From contig CAVSSX010000007.1 in assembly GCA_963730735.1 (NCBI GenBank), forward strand, positions 930,001-994,000: DNA of 64,000 nucleotides, read 5' to 3'. Of the stretch, positions 19,714 through 28,789 are shown one piece after another. Position 1 is the stretch's first letter; every line of letters begins with the position of its first letter. The DNA comes from CAVSSX01 sp963730735. Lineage in GTDB: Bacteria; Actinomycetota; Acidimicrobiia; Acidimicrobiales; RAAP-2. The notes below the pieces were generated by a model. That model saw nothing but the letters and a program-made list of their open reading frames with translations, searched no databases and had not been told where the DNA came from. The position numbers were made by a program, and so were the translations under genes.

Positions 19714-20303
19714 AACGGTCGAGGATCTAAATCGCGTGGTGCCGGCCCTTGCGACAGGTGACCTCCCCGGTCGCTGCGGGTCCTTCGGTTCCAAGGGTCC
19801 CACTCGTGGTCGTCCCGATGGCCTTCACGACCACACGACCAGCCAGCTCCTCGACGAAGTATTCGACAGGGGAACGGTCCGACCCCGGAAGGGCGCCGTC
19901 GAGAACCTTTGGGAACCGGCAATGACGGTGGCCAAGACGCAGTCCGGCGATCCGTCCCGGGAAGCGCTCGCATTGGTAGCCGAAGTTCGGCAACTGGGTT
20001 GACCGCCACCGGACTGGTACCTGGGCGCGGACGAGCGGAGGTACTCCGAGGGCTCGTCGCACCGGGGGTCCCGCCGTTACCAGCGGTAAAGCCCGGCATT
20101 GATAGTGCTATCTCTACCCGCTGGTCAGGCCCGAAGGAGCATGCGTCGTTCTGGCGCCTCGAGCACGGGCACCTGCTGGGCCTTCAGCACCGCCAGGCTT
20201 CGGAACCGCCGGACGTTGATCGCCTGGCCCCGTCCATGGCTCGGTACTCATCCGCGGCTCGATTCGTCGGCCGAAGGCAGACCCATCTCGATGCGTGCAC
20301 ACC
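19714..20303. other. intergenic stretch, nothing firmly supported
   Basis: About 590 bases. A minus-strand frame at 19727-20062 has one protein-like stretch (SPVEYFVEELAGRVVVKAIG) followed by GEVTCRKGRHHAI, which may be a decayed short gene, but it lacks a start signal and the other half is Arg/Pro noise. No hairpin or tRNA was found. Confidence 0.35.
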
Positions 20304-21023
20304 TCACGGCAACTTTTGAGGCAGGGCGCCGCTTTCGGTGAGAACTCTGCAAATATCGAACAGTTTGCGATTTGTATCCTGCGAGATGGCCGAGAGTCGC
20401 TTGAAGGCAACATCGGGGGTGATCCGGTAGCGCTCCATGAGTATGCCCTTGGCCTGACCAATGACATCGCGGTTGACCAGAGCGGTGCGGAGTTGGTTGA
20501 TGAGTTGCGCCGTGGCGAGGGCGAGCGCAGAGTGAGCGGCAAAGGACTCTGTCGCTTTGATATACGGGCCGAATACTGCTGGCTGGCGGCTGTACAGGCT
20601 GAGAGTGCCGAGGACGTCTTCGCAGACCCACAAAGGAATGCAGATCACACTGCCGACACCCAGTTCTCTTGCCTTGGTCGTGAACTCAGGCCAGCGAAAT
20701 TCGTCGCTGATGTCGTCGATGCACATCAGCTGCTGGGACGTGGCGGCGCTCAGGCACGGCCCACTGTCCGTGTGCTGCTGGAGGATGTCCAGCTCGTAAG
20801 GTGGCGCTCCGCAGGTCGCCTGGGGCGTCAAGCACCCACCAGTGACGGTGATGATGCCGGCGTAGTGCGCCGGCTCGATGATGTGGGTAGCGCTCTCGAC
20901 GATAGCGTCCAGCGTGCCTTGGAGATCCTGACTGAGGAGATGGAAATGTCGGGCGAGCTGCTCGCCGTCAGTCCAGTCCGCCTCGAGATGGCCACTGGGA
21001 TCGTTGGTGGAGTCGGTTGGCAA
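20304..21023 (-). CDS. GAF-ANTAR regulatory protein
   Basis: 239 residues from TTG 21023 with GGAGAT ten bases upstream; the frame is open further but reads as noise there. Residues about 25-165 form a GAF domain (TLDAIVESATHIIEPAHYAG, SVICIPLWVCEDVLGTLSLY). Residues about 170-230 form an ANTAR RNA-binding domain (LINQLRTALVNRDVIGQAKG, ILMERYRITPDVAFKRL). Such proteins act as ligand-controlled antiterminators binding paired hairpins in leader RNAs. Target RNAs cannot be named from this window; the divergent iron-redox/methyltransferase/catalase operon is the nearest candidate. Confidence 0.87.
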   Translation of the reverse strand: MPTDSTNDPSGHLEADWTDGEQLARHFHLLSQDLQGTLDAIVESATHIIEPAHYAGIITVTGGCLTPQATCGAPPYELDILQQHTDSGPCLSAATSQQLMCIDDISDEFRWPEFTTKARELGVGSVICIPLWVCEDVLGTLSLYSRQPAVFGPYIKATESFAAHSALALATAQLINQLRTALVNRDVIGQAKGILMERYRITPDVAFKRLSAISQDTNRKLFDICRVLTESGALPQKLP

Positions 21024-21148
21024 GCGAGTAGATCTCCGAGCGAATCGTACGGCACGAGTCCAAGGGCACTGTAGCGGGACGGGTCCTCCGGTGTTAGGGT
21101 CGTCACCCAGGTGAAGCCATCGCCTCCCTCGCTCTTCGAGGAGCAACG

Positions 21149-22249
21149 ATGGCACCTCCGCGTGTAGCGGTTCACGACACACCAACTCGGTCCGGGCGCA
21201 CCGTCCAACGTCTGGGTGACAGTTTCTCTGGCCGGTGGCGACCATGCCCCGCCCCCGAATGGCCCATCGGGCCACACCTTCCCCCTGCTCGGGGCCCGCT
21301 CTCTGAATGCCTCTTCAATGCTCTACGTCGTCCACCCCGGCCGTTCGCTGCCGTGCCAGTTCCGGCCGGAGGCGACGCCATCCTCGACGAGGATCTTCAG
21401 CTCGCTCTGTACTGCTGCTACGAGCTGCACTACCGGGGCTTCGCCGCTGTCGACGAGGACTGGGAGTGGGAGCCGTCGCTGCTCGCCTTCCGCAGCTGCC
21501 TGGAACGCGAGTTCGAACGCCACCTTCGTGACGCGCTGCCGGCCTGGGGCACCGTGGCCGGCGAAGTGCCGGCTGCGCTCTGGCAGCTCAGCCGTGGTGA
21601 GGGGTTCTCACTCTCGGGTTGGCTCCTCGACCACGGCACCCGACGCCACGCCGAAGAGTTCGCCATCCAGCGGTCGGGGTACCAGCTGAAGGAGGCCGAC
21701 CCTCACACGTGGGCCGTCCCGCGACTCGCCGGTCGGGCGAAGGCGGCCATGGTGACGATCCAGGCGGACGAGTACGGCGGCGGGGTCCATGCCGCCATGC
21801 ACGCCACGCTGTTCGCCGACGCCATGGTTGCCCTAGGGCTCGACCCGACCTATGGGGCCTACCTCCCCCGGCTACCGGCGGTGACCCTGGCCACGACCAA
21901 CCTCATCTCGATGTTCGCCTTACACCGTCGCCTCCGCGGGGCCCTGGTGGGGCACCTGGCCGCTTTCGAGATGAACTCGGTCGGACCGATGGGCCGCTAC
22001 AGCCAGTGGCTGGCCAAGCTCGGCGTCCCAGGGCGCGGCCGTCGGTTCTATGACGTCCACGTCGAAGCTGACGAAGAGCACCAGTACATCGCGGTCAACG
22101 ACCTGGTCGGGGGCCTGCTCGAGTCCGAGCCTGAACAGGCGGCTGCCGTGCTGTTCGGTGCCCGAGCGGTCGGACTCGTGGAGAGCGTGTTCGCCGACCA
22201 CCTGGTCTCGGCGTGGAAGGCCGACCGGACCTCTCTGTGGACACCATGA
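21149..22249 (+). CDS. iron-containing redox enzyme family protein (heme-oxygenase-like fold)
   Basis: 366 residues; GAGGAG seven bases upstream of ATG 21149 fixes the start. After an about 65-residue Pro/Arg-rich N-tail the chain is helical, with conserved acidic/His patterns LALYCCYELHYRGF, IQADEYGGGVHAAMHATLFA, HLAAFEMNSVGPMGRYSQWL and YDVHVEADEEHQYIA. These are the di-iron ligand helices of the TENA/heme-oxygenase-like iron redox enzymes. The reaction is unknown. First gene of a tight operon: its stop overlaps the methyltransferase start (ATGA) and catalase follows 22 bases after that. Confidence 0.82.
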   Translation: MAPPRVAVHDTPTRSGRTVQRLGDSFSGRWRPCPAPEWPIGPHLPPARGPLSECLFNALRRPPRPFAAVPVPAGGDAILDEDLQLALYCCYELHYRGFAAVDEDWEWEPSLLAFRSCLEREFERHLRDALPAWGTVAGEVPAALWQLSRGEGFSLSGWLLDHGTRRHAEEFAIQRSGYQLKEADPHTWAVPRLAGRAKAAMVTIQADEYGGGVHAAMHATLFADAMVALGLDPTYGAYLPRLPAVTLATTNLISMFALHRRLRGALVGHLAAFEMNSVGPMGRYSQWLAKLGVPGRGRRFYDVHVEADEEHQYIAVNDLVGGLLESEPEQAAAVLFGARAVGLVESVFADHLVSAWKADRTSLWTP

Positions 22250-22989
22250 GCGAACCGACTCGTGACGCCGCGTCCTACGGGGCCCGCCTGGCCGACGACT
22301 ACGACGCCATCTACGGCGGCGTCTTCGACACCGACGGGGCCGTCGACCTCCTCAGCGATCTGGCCGGAGGCGGCCGAGTGCTCGAATTCGGCGTCGGCAC
22401 CGGCCGGGTCGCCCTGCCCCTCGCAGGCCGGGGCCTCGACGTCTGGGGCGTCGACGGCTCGCCGGGCATGCTCGACCGCCTGCGGGAGAAGCCCGGTGGT
22501 GACCGTGTCAGCACCGTGTGCGGTGACTTCCTCAACGCCACGGCTGACGGCCACTTCCAACTCGTCCTTCTCCTGGTCAACACGATCTACGCCATGGCGA
22601 ACCAAGACGACCAGGTTGCGTGCGTCGCCAACGCCGCACGGCACTTGGCGCCCGGGGGCCGGTTCGTCGTCGAGGCATGGGTTCCCGACCCGCCCCGGGG
22701 CAACGGCCTGGGTCTCCGGGCCCGTCGCCTGGGAAGCGGCTTCGCTGGGCTGGTCATCGAAGACCACGACGCCGAACGCCAAATCCTGGCAACCACCCAG
22801 GTCGTCTTCGGCGAGGGGGGCCAGGCCCGGAGCTTTCCCGTTGTCCACCGTTACGCCTGGCCGGCCGAGCTCGACCTCATGGCTCGCCTCAGCGGCATGG
22901 ATCTCGAGGCCCGCTGGGCCGATTGGCACCGCCGCCCGTTCGCCGCCGACAGCACTGACCACATCTCCGTGTACCGACTTCCCAACTAG
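22246..22989 (+). CDS. class I SAM-dependent methyltransferase
   Basis: 247 residues from ATG 22246 overlapping the upstream stop. SAM-binding motif I is RVLEFGVGTGRVALPLAGRG, motif II is VWGVDGSPGMLDRL and motif III/IV is LVLLLVNTIYAM. The family covers many small-molecule methyltransferases; nothing in the sequence fixes the substrate. It is translationally coupled to the iron redox enzyme and followed by catalase, so a protective or cofactor-modifying role under oxidative stress is a reasonable inference. Confidence 0.87.
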   Translation: MSEPTRDAASYGARLADDYDAIYGGVFDTDGAVDLLSDLAGGGRVLEFGVGTGRVALPLAGRGLDVWGVDGSPGMLDRLREKPGGDRVSTVCGDFLNATADGHFQLVLLLVNTIYAMANQDDQVACVANAARHLAPGGRFVVEAWVPDPPRGNGLGLRARRLGSGFAGLVIEDHDAERQILATTQVVFGEGGQARSFPVVHRYAWPAELDLMARLSGMDLEARWADWHRRPFAADSTDHISVYRLPN

Positions 22990-23011
22990 CCACCCAAAGA
23001 GGAGCACCGTC

Positions 23012-25231
23012 ATGACCACCGCATCTTCCGGCGATACCGAACCGATCAACCTTCCCGGGGCACCGAGCAGCGTGTCCCCGGACCTCGAGGAGCGCACGTC
23101 ACCTCAAGAGCCGCTGCCCCCGAAGCCGGACCAGGCGGCTCCGGCTCCCCTCAGCGCCACCGGTTGCCCGTTCAGCGCCGGCCCGGCTGCGGTCTCCCAA
23201 CAGGGGGCGTTCCTGACCACGGCCACCGGCGCCCGCCTCGTCGACACCGACCATTCGCTGAAGGCCGGCCCGAGAGGACCGGTGCTGCTCCAGGACCACC
23301 ACCTTCGCGAGAAGATCACCCATTTCGACCATGAACGGATCCCCGAGCGGGTGGTGCACGCCAGGGGCGTGGCCGCCCACGGCTACTTCACCTCCAACGG
23401 CGCCGCCTCCGGGGTCACGAAGGCCGCCTTTCTGGCCGAAGGGGTGGAAACGCCGGTCTTCGTCCGGTTCTCGACCGTCCTCGGCTCTCGGGGCTCGGCC
23501 GACACCGTACGGGACACGCGAGGGTTCGCCACCAAGTTCTACACAACCGAGGGCGTCTACGACCTGGTCGGGAATAACATCCCGGTCTTCTTCATCCAGG
23601 ACGCCATCAAGTTTCCCGACGTCATCCACGCGGGCAAGCCCCACCCCGACCGGGAGATCCCCCAGGCGCAGTCAGCCCACGACACCTTCTGGGACTTCGT
23701 GTCACTGCACACCGAAGCCCAGGCCCACACGATGTGGAACATGTCCGATCGGGCCATTCCCAGGTCCCTCCGGACGATGGAGGGCTTCGGCATCCATACC
23801 TTCCGGCTCACCAACAGCGAAGGAGCGACCTCGCTGGTCAAGTTCCACTGGAAGCCCCGTCTCGGCGTGCATTCGCTCACCTGGGAGGAGGCGCAGATGA
23901 TCTGTGGCCTCGACCCCGACTTCCACCGGCGAGACCTGGCCGACGCCATCGAGTCCGGGGCGTTCCCGGAGTGGGATTTCGGGCTCCAGGTGTTCCCCGA
24001 CACCGAGGACGAGATGTTCGAGGGAATCGATCTCTTGGACCCGACCAAGTTCATCCCCGAGGAGCTGGCGCCGGTGCAGGTCGTCGGCACGTTGACCCTC
24101 AACGCCAATCCGACGAACTATTTCGCCGAGACTGAGCAGGTGGCCTTCCATCCGGGCCACCTGGTGCCGGGCATCGACGTGACCAATGACCCACTGCTGC
24201 AGGGCCGCTTGTTCTCCTACATCGACACGCAGATCAGCCGGCTCGGTGGTCCGAACTTCGACCAGATCCCGATCAACCGTCCCCATGCGCCGGTCAACGA
24301 CATGCTGCGCGACGGAATGCACCAAGATGCCGTCCACGGAGGCGTCGCTCCCTACCGCCCGAATTCGCTCGATGGGGGGTGTCCCTTTGTCGCCGGTGTC
24401 GACGATGGCGCCTTCATCGAGTCGCCACAGCCGGTGTCGGGAAGAAAGGTCCGTGAGCAGCCGGCCACCTTCGACGACCACTACAGCCAGGCCCGACTCT
24501 TCTTCCGGTCCCTGGCCCCCATGGAACAGGATCACGTCATCCAGGCCTACACGTTCGAACTCGGGAAGTGCTACGAGGAGGTCATCAAGACCCGCCAACT
24601 GCAGGCCTTGGCCAACATCGACGAAGGTCTCTGTGCAACCGTGGCGAACGGTCTCGGGTTGCCCGCGCCGGGCCCCGACGAAGCGTTGACCGAGGAGGTC
24701 GCTAGCCCGGCGATCTCGCAGATCGGCGGCACGTGGCCGGTCGACGGACGCCAGGTCGGCATCATTGCCGACGAGGCGTCCGACCTTGACGCCGTGGAGG
24801 TCCTGCGCCAGGCGATCCACGCCGCCGGCATGGTGCCGTTGGTCGTCGCACCGGCGGGCGGGAAGCTGGGCGGCACCCTCGTCGTGCAGCGCACCTACCT
24901 CACCGCCGCATCGATCGAGTTCGACGCCATCGTGCTGACCAGTCCGGCAGCCCCGGCGCCCGACGCCGTCCAGAGCCTGGACGCGAAAGCGGCCACGCCT
25001 TCGGGGACACTCTCGGTCGACCCGCGGGTGGCGAAGTTCGTCGGCGAAGCATGGCGCCACGCCAAAGCCATCGGAACGGTCGGCGAGGGACGAGCCGCCC
25101 TCGACGAGCTCGGTCTCCCTTCCGAAGGCTCGGGGGTGGCCCATGGGGACGGCGGTGACCTGGTCGCGGACCTGATCCAGGCGCTCGGATCCCACCGAGC
25201 GTGGGATCGTTTTCCGTCATCCGGAGTATGA
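23012..25231 (+). CDS. katE: large-subunit catalase (clade 2, HPII type)
   Basis: 739 residues from ATG 23012 with AGAGGAG upstream, the usual length for large catalases. Catalytic His116 in RVVHARGVAAHG, distal Asn in GNNIPVFF, and heme-ligand Tyr403 in LFSYIDTQISRLG. The N-terminal about 75 residues are the Pro-rich arm, and the C-terminal part after about 590 is the flavodoxin/GATase1-like domain of this clade (VGIIADEASDLDAVEVLRQA). It breaks down hydrogen peroxide in the cytoplasm. Third gene of the iron redox enzyme-methyltransferase operon; 22 bases separate it from the gene before. Confidence 0.95.
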   Translation: MTTASSGDTEPINLPGAPSSVSPDLEERTSPQEPLPPKPDQAAPAPLSATGCPFSAGPAAVSQQGAFLTTATGARLVDTDHSLKAGPRGPVLLQDHHLREKITHFDHERIPERVVHARGVAAHGYFTSNGAASGVTKAAFLAEGVETPVFVRFSTVLGSRGSADTVRDTRGFATKFYTTEGVYDLVGNNIPVFFIQDAIKFPDVIHAGKPHPDREIPQAQSAHDTFWDFVSLHTEAQAHTMWNMSDRAIPRSLRTMEGFGIHTFRLTNSEGATSLVKFHWKPRLGVHSLTWEEAQMICGLDPDFHRRDLADAIESGAFPEWDFGLQVFPDTEDEMFEGIDLLDPTKFIPEELAPVQVVGTLTLNANPTNYFAETEQVAFHPGHLVPGIDVTNDPLLQGRLFSYIDTQISRLGGPNFDQIPINRPHAPVNDMLRDGMHQDAVHGGVAPYRPNSLDGGCPFVAGVDDGAFIESPQPVSGRKVREQPATFDDHYSQARLFFRSLAPMEQDHVIQAYTFELGKCYEEVIKTRQLQALANIDEGLCATVANGLGLPAPGPDEALTEEVASPAISQIGGTWPVDGRQVGIIADEASDLDAVEVLRQAIHAAGMVPLVVAPAGGKLGGTLVVQRTYLTAASIEFDAIVLTSPAAPAPDAVQSLDAKAATPSGTLSVDPRVAKFVGEAWRHAKAIGTVGEGRAALDELGLPSEGSGVAHGDGGDLVADLIQALGSHRAWDRFPSSGV

Positions 25232-25467
25232 GGCGGGCCAGCACGTGGAGCCTCTGCCGGGCGCCCGGCTCCGTTCCCCCACACTGCTCGTCAGGAGTCG
25301 GCCGATTCGCACGGGGGCCGGTAACGGCTACACGGTCCGCCCTGTACCTGGGTCCGGCTGCGGGTGGGGGCGAGGAGGCTGCCGTCTCCGACGCCCCCAC
25401 CCGATCACGTGGCGCAGCGGCCCACTCTCCCATCAGGGGCGCCTTCGCCGACGAAGAAGGAGTCATC

Positions 25468-25800
25468 GTGACCGCGACACCGTTCCACGTCGAACTCGCG
25501 TTCGAAAACTCGATACCAGTTGTATCGGCGGCCGGCGAACTCGACCTGAGCACCGTCGCCGTGCTGGATGTCGCGATCGACGGCATCGTTGGTTCGAAAT
25601 TTCCCGAGGTCGTCGTTGACCTGGCGAAGGTGACGTTTCTCGACTCGACCGCTCTGGGGTGCCTCATCCGGAACCGCAACCGATGCCGATCCTTCGGAGG
25701 GGACCTGTCGGTTGTCAATCCCACCGAAGAGGTGGCTCGGGTCTTCGACGTCACCGGCCTAGCGGGGTTTTTCAAGAACGCGGAGGCCCCTCATGGTTGA
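25468..25800 (+). CDS. STAS-domain anti-sigma factor antagonist
   Basis: 110 residues from GTG 25468, with AAGGAG six bases upstream. STAS pattern: AAGELDLSTVAVLD, VVVDLAKVTFLDSTALGCLI with the DST phosphorylation serine, and GGDLSVVNPTEEVARVFDV. Close paralogue of the protein at 13731. It is convergent with a third, more distant STAS gene at 25821. In partner-switching it would bind an anti-sigma factor kinase when unphosphorylated; none lies nearby. The 235 bases before it contain no other gene I can support. Confidence 0.9.
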   Translation: MTATPFHVELAFENSIPVVSAAGELDLSTVAVLDVAIDGIVGSKFPEVVVDLAKVTFLDSTALGCLIRNRNRCRSFGGDLSVVNPTEEVARVFDVTGLAGFFKNAEAPHG

Positions 25801-25820
25801 TCGCCGCGTGACACTCGCTG

Positions 25821-26171
25821 CTAGTGGCGGTCCGACAGTTGGCTGAGCGCCGCTTCGACCGATCCGAACTGGTCGAAGATCGTCTCGAGTCGGGTCGTCT
25901 CGAGCACGGTTGACAGGAACTGCGGCACGCCGGCAAGACAGAACGCTCCGCCTCGATCGCGGCAGGCTCGGCGCATAGTCACGAGGACGCCAAGCGTCGA
26001 ACTGTCGGCGTACGAGAGTCCCGCCAGATCGAGGATGACCAAGATTCCTCCGCCGATCGTTCCGAGGAGCACGCCCCGAAACCGATCCGCGACGGTGTGG
26101 TCGAGTTCTCCTCGCACCGCAACGACAACGGCACCATCGACTGCCGACACCACAAGGGACGGATCGGTCAC
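25821..26171 (-). CDS. STAS-domain anti-sigma factor antagonist
   Basis: 116 residues from GTG 26171. STAS pattern: VVVAVRGELDHTVADRFRG, LVILDLAGLSYADSSTLGVL with the serine in ADSS, GGAFCLAGVPQFLSTVLE. It differs clearly from the other two STAS proteins of the window (ADSSTLG instead of LDSTALG), so it is an independent lineage rather than a recent copy. Convergent with the STAS gene ending at 25800, 20 bases apart. Confidence 0.88.
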   Translation of the reverse strand: MTDPSLVVSAVDGAVVVAVRGELDHTVADRFRGVLLGTIGGGILVILDLAGLSYADSSTLGVLVTMRRACRDRGGAFCLAGVPQFLSTVLETTRLETIFDQFGSVEAALSQLSDRH

Positions 26172-26314
26172 CTATCCCACCTACCCAATCGAACGGTGAA
26201 CTACCGAGGGATTGCCGGTCGCTGATCGGGGTACGAGGTCACTATGGAGAACCAGCCACTGCGCCGACCACGAGCTCTACCCCCGGCGCCTCGGGCCGCA
26301 AGTGTCGCTGAGCA

Positions 26315-26659
26315 ATGACTGGGCCGTGGATGGCATCGGACCCCTGGGAGACGTTCGGCGTTCGGCCCGAACTCATCTCAACGTGGCAGGCGCTGGGCCT
26401 CTCGGCCTTCGAGGCGGCTCTGGCCGAAGGAGACGGGTTCGCCCCCGACTTCGCCGAGGGTCATCGGTCCCAGCTCCAGGACGAGGCCGCTGCCTGGGCA
26501 CAGGCCGGACTTGACACGCTCGAGGGCCTGCAGTGGCATCGCGCTGGTTTCTCGGCTGCTGAAGCGTCGGAATGGTTGCACAAGGGGCTCGGTCCGGTGG
26601 AAGCCAGACGAGAGGCCGGACCGCCGGACGAGAGTCACCAGCGCCAGGCGGGTGCCTAG
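26315..26659 (+). CDS. hypothetical helical protein, 114 residues
   Basis: Starts at ATG 26315 or ATG 26330 (MASDPWETFGVRPELI). It is acidic and helical, with two internal repeats: WQALGLSAFEAALAEGDGF and WHRAGFSAAEASEWLHKG, each a Trp-x-x-x-Gly-[LF]-Ser-Ala-x-Glu-Ala motif about 50 residues apart. The repeats suggest duplicated helical hairpins. No signal peptide or metal motif. First of a run of small genes of unknown function; there is no clear Shine-Dalgarno sequence. Confidence 0.55.
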   Translation: MTGPWMASDPWETFGVRPELISTWQALGLSAFEAALAEGDGFAPDFAEGHRSQLQDEAAAWAQAGLDTLEGLQWHRAGFSAAEASEWLHKGLGPVEARREAGPPDESHQRQAGA

Positions 26660-26747
26660 GAGGCACCCTCGGCACGTGGGCCCTGCTCGATGACCCTCGC
26701 TTCCGACGCGATGGTTGGACTCTCACCCCTTCGGGTAGCGCAAGGTT

Positions 26748-26963
26748 ATGACCGTTCCCGCGCCAAGTGACCCGCCGCCGATTGATCCGGGCGGCGAACC
26801 TCTCGACCCCGATGTGCCCGGCCGACCCCCGGACCCGGTGGATACCGGGTCGGAGACGCCAGAGCCCGAGGCCCCGACTACCCCTGCGTCGGCCGAGCAA
26901 CCCGACCTGGCTGGTAAGCCGTTCGACCCTGTTGAAGACCTCGCTGAGGCCGTTGCGCCATGA
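26748..26963 (+). CDS. small Pro/Asp/Glu-rich protein, 71 residues
   Basis: ATG 26748 to TGA 26963. Almost entirely Pro, Asp, Glu, Gly, Ala and Thr (PSDPPPIDPGGEPLDPD), with no Cys and one Arg; surely disordered. A C-terminal PFDPVEDLAEAVAP could form a short helix. The next small gene overlaps its stop as ATGA, which supports both being translated. Function unknown; such proteins may be solutes-like stress proteins, but that is a guess. Confidence 0.5.
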   Translation: MTVPAPSDPPPIDPGGEPLDPDVPGRPPDPVDTGSETPEPEAPTTPASAEQPDLAGKPFDPVEDLAEAVAP

Positions 26964-27082
26964 GGAGGCTCCCGGTCGTGTCGCAGCGTCGGCCTCCGGG
27001 AGACGACAAGCCTGACCCCGAGGAGCACCGTACCGGGGAAGAACAGGCGGAGGAGAACCGTCGGAACGATCCGCCCGCCTAG
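26960..27082 (+). CDS. very small protein (40 residues) with EEQA..NR..PPA tail
   Basis: ATG 26960 overlaps the upstream stop; ends at TAG 27080-27082. Basic N-terminus RRLPVVSQRRPPG then an acidic tail ending RTGEEQAEENRRNDPPA. The tail matches that of the 52-residue protein at 14265 (RTPSEEQARKNREDHPPA). The shared EQA-x-x-NR-x-x-x-PPA ending marks a small, probably disordered protein family present twice in this window. Function unknown. Confidence 0.6.
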   Translation: MRRLPVVSQRRPPGDDKPDPEEHRTGEEQAEENRRNDPPA

Positions 27083-27100
27083 ACGATCCAAAGGAGCGTC

Positions 27101-27280
27101 ATGCAAAACAAGAAGGATGAACAGGACCAGGAGTTCGGCAAGCAAGCGGCTGACGACCAAGAGATCGTCGACGAACTGGACGATCTGGGCGCCACGGAGG
27201 ACGATCTGCCGGACGACCGGGACGACCCACCTCGGGCGGGGGGCAAGGCTCGGCCCGAGGGTGAGCCCGAAAATGGCTAG
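27101..27280 (+). CDS. small highly acidic protein, 59 residues
   Basis: ATG 27101 with a strong AAAGGAG four to five bases before, ending at TAG 27280. The composition is extreme: about a third Asp/Glu (QEIVDELDDLGATEDDLPDD) with Lys at the ends and no Cys or aromatic except one Phe. It looks intrinsically disordered. The strong ribosome binding site is the best evidence of expression. It overlaps a possible earlier start (27273) of the next gene by eight bases. Confidence 0.6.
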   Translation: MQNKKDEQDQEFGKQAADDQEIVDELDDLGATEDDLPDDRDDPPRAGGKARPEGEPENG

Positions 27281-27299
27281 CGATCCGAAGGAGGAGGCC

Positions 27300-27503
27300 A
27301 TGCTGGCCCCGTTGCCGGCGGAGCGGGCACCGTACGCTGTGATGGATGGCGATCGGATTGCCAACATCACCACGACCGACGATCCCGAGTTCGCTGCCTC
27401 CGAGGGCTGGATCGGGCCGATCCCCGAGAGCGACCAGGGTCCAGCTATCGGGTGGACGACGCCCGATCACGGCAAGACGTGGAGAGCACCGGACACCCCG
27501 TAG
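27300..27503 (+). CDS. small hypothetical protein, 67 residues
   Basis: ATG 27300 is preceded by an excellent GAAGGAGGAGG; ATG 27273 is an in-frame alternative that would overlap the preceding stop. The sequence, APYAVMDGDRIANITTTDD then PEFAASEGWIGPIP and IGWTTPDHGKTW, has the look of a small folded beta domain, unlike the disordered neighbours. No signal peptide or Cys. Last of the run of small genes 26315-27503. Function unknown. Confidence 0.6.
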   Translation: MLAPLPAERAPYAVMDGDRIANITTTDDPEFAASEGWIGPIPESDQGPAIGWTTPDHGKTWRAPDTP

Positions 27504-27715
27504 CGTCCTCCGATGATGGCGGGATCGGTCAACGTCTGCCGTCCGCGCCGCACGGCGGCAAAGACGACGTGCAGGGCGCACGTCCACCGGGGCCACGCTC
27601 CCGGTCGTTGCGTCTCTTCTGGGGGCGGTGACCACGCGTCGTCCCCGACATCCTGACTCGTTGATCAATTCGCGCCGATTTCGAGCGCCGGTGACGACCC
27701 GAAGAAAGGGCTCTC

Positions 27716-28789
27716 TTGCTCGTTTTTACCTGTGACAACTGTGGCCAACTGGTGTTCTTCGAGAACGACCGGTGCCTGCGCTGCGGCTCCTCGCTGGGCT
27801 ATTCGACCCCGACTCGATCGTTGATCGCCCTATCGACCCTGGAGGGGGGCCGAATGATGGATCGGTTAGACCCTCCGGGTGTCTGGGTGCGGTGTTCGAC
27901 GGCCCCGGTCACCGGTTGCAACTGGCTCGTCGCCGAGCGAGCCGGCGGGATGTGCCGATCGTGCGCCTTGACTCGAACTCGTCCTAGCGACACTGATTCG
28001 ATAGGGATGCTCGAGTTTGTCAACGCCGAGGCGGCCAAGCGCCGTCTCATTTTTCAGCTCGATGACCTCGGGTTGCCGGTCGTTCCACGAAACGACGCTT
28101 TGGGCGCCGGCCTGGCATTCGACCTGCTCTCGTCGGTGACCCAAAAGGTCATTACTGGCCACGACGATGGTGTCATCACCTTGGACCTGGCCGAGGCCGA
28201 CGACGAGCATCGAGAGCAGGTGCGGCTGCGACTCAACGAGCCCTACCGAACGCTCCTCGGACACTTCCGTCACGAGATTGGGCACTACTACTGGCCGCTA
28301 CTCGTGAACGAGCCGACGACCTTGGAAGCGTGCCGAATCCTTTTCGGGGATGATCGAGCCGACTACGCCGAGGCCGTCGAGAAGCATTACGGAGAGGAGG
28401 CAGAGCCTCTGGGATGGACCGACACCTGCATTAGTGAATACGCGACGATGCACCCGTACGAGGACTGGGCCGAGACGTTCGCCCACTATCTACACATACT
28501 CGACACGCTCCAGACAGCCAGAAGCTTCGGCCTGAGTACGCCAATCAGCAATGGACTTGAGGTTCCGTCGATCGGGCCCTCAGATCCGACACGGCCCGAC
28601 TTCAGCCGCACCTTCGGGGAACTGGTTGACCATTGGCTCGAGATGTCCTACGCCCTGAACCAGGTCAACCGATCCATGGGCCGAGACGACCTTTATCCGT
28701 TCGTCCTGGCGCCAACCGTTGTGCGAAAGCTGGCGTTTGTCGACCAGATGGTGCGGCGGCACTCGCTGGCGGCTCAGCTCTCGAGCTGA
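27716..28789 (+). CDS. putative zinc-binding metallopeptidase with N-terminal zinc ribbon
   Basis: 357 residues from TTG 27716, with GAAAGGG upstream. The N-terminus is a zinc ribbon: CDNCG (6-9) and CLRCG (about 20-23); a second Cys set follows (VRCS, GCNW, CRSC). The middle contains the gluzincin/zincin motif HEIGHYYW, two zinc His and the catalytic Glu, with acidic segments downstream (ISEYATMHPYEDWAETFAHY). I recognise the whole as the family called putative zinc-binding metallopeptidase, about 350 residues. No signal peptide, so it acts in the cytoplasm; its substrate is unknown. Confidence 0.88.
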   Translation: MLVFTCDNCGQLVFFENDRCLRCGSSLGYSTPTRSLIALSTLEGGRMMDRLDPPGVWVRCSTAPVTGCNWLVAERAGGMCRSCALTRTRPSDTDSIGMLEFVNAEAAKRRLIFQLDDLGLPVVPRNDALGAGLAFDLLSSVTQKVITGHDDGVITLDLAEADDEHREQVRLRLNEPYRTLLGHFRHEIGHYYWPLLVNEPTTLEACRILFGDDRADYAEAVEKHYGEEAEPLGWTDTCISEYATMHPYEDWAETFAHYLHILDTLQTARSFGLSTPISNGLEVPSIGPSDPTRPDFSRTFGELVDHWLEMSYALNQVNRSMGRDDLYPFVLAPTVVRKLAFVDQMVRRHSLAAQLSS

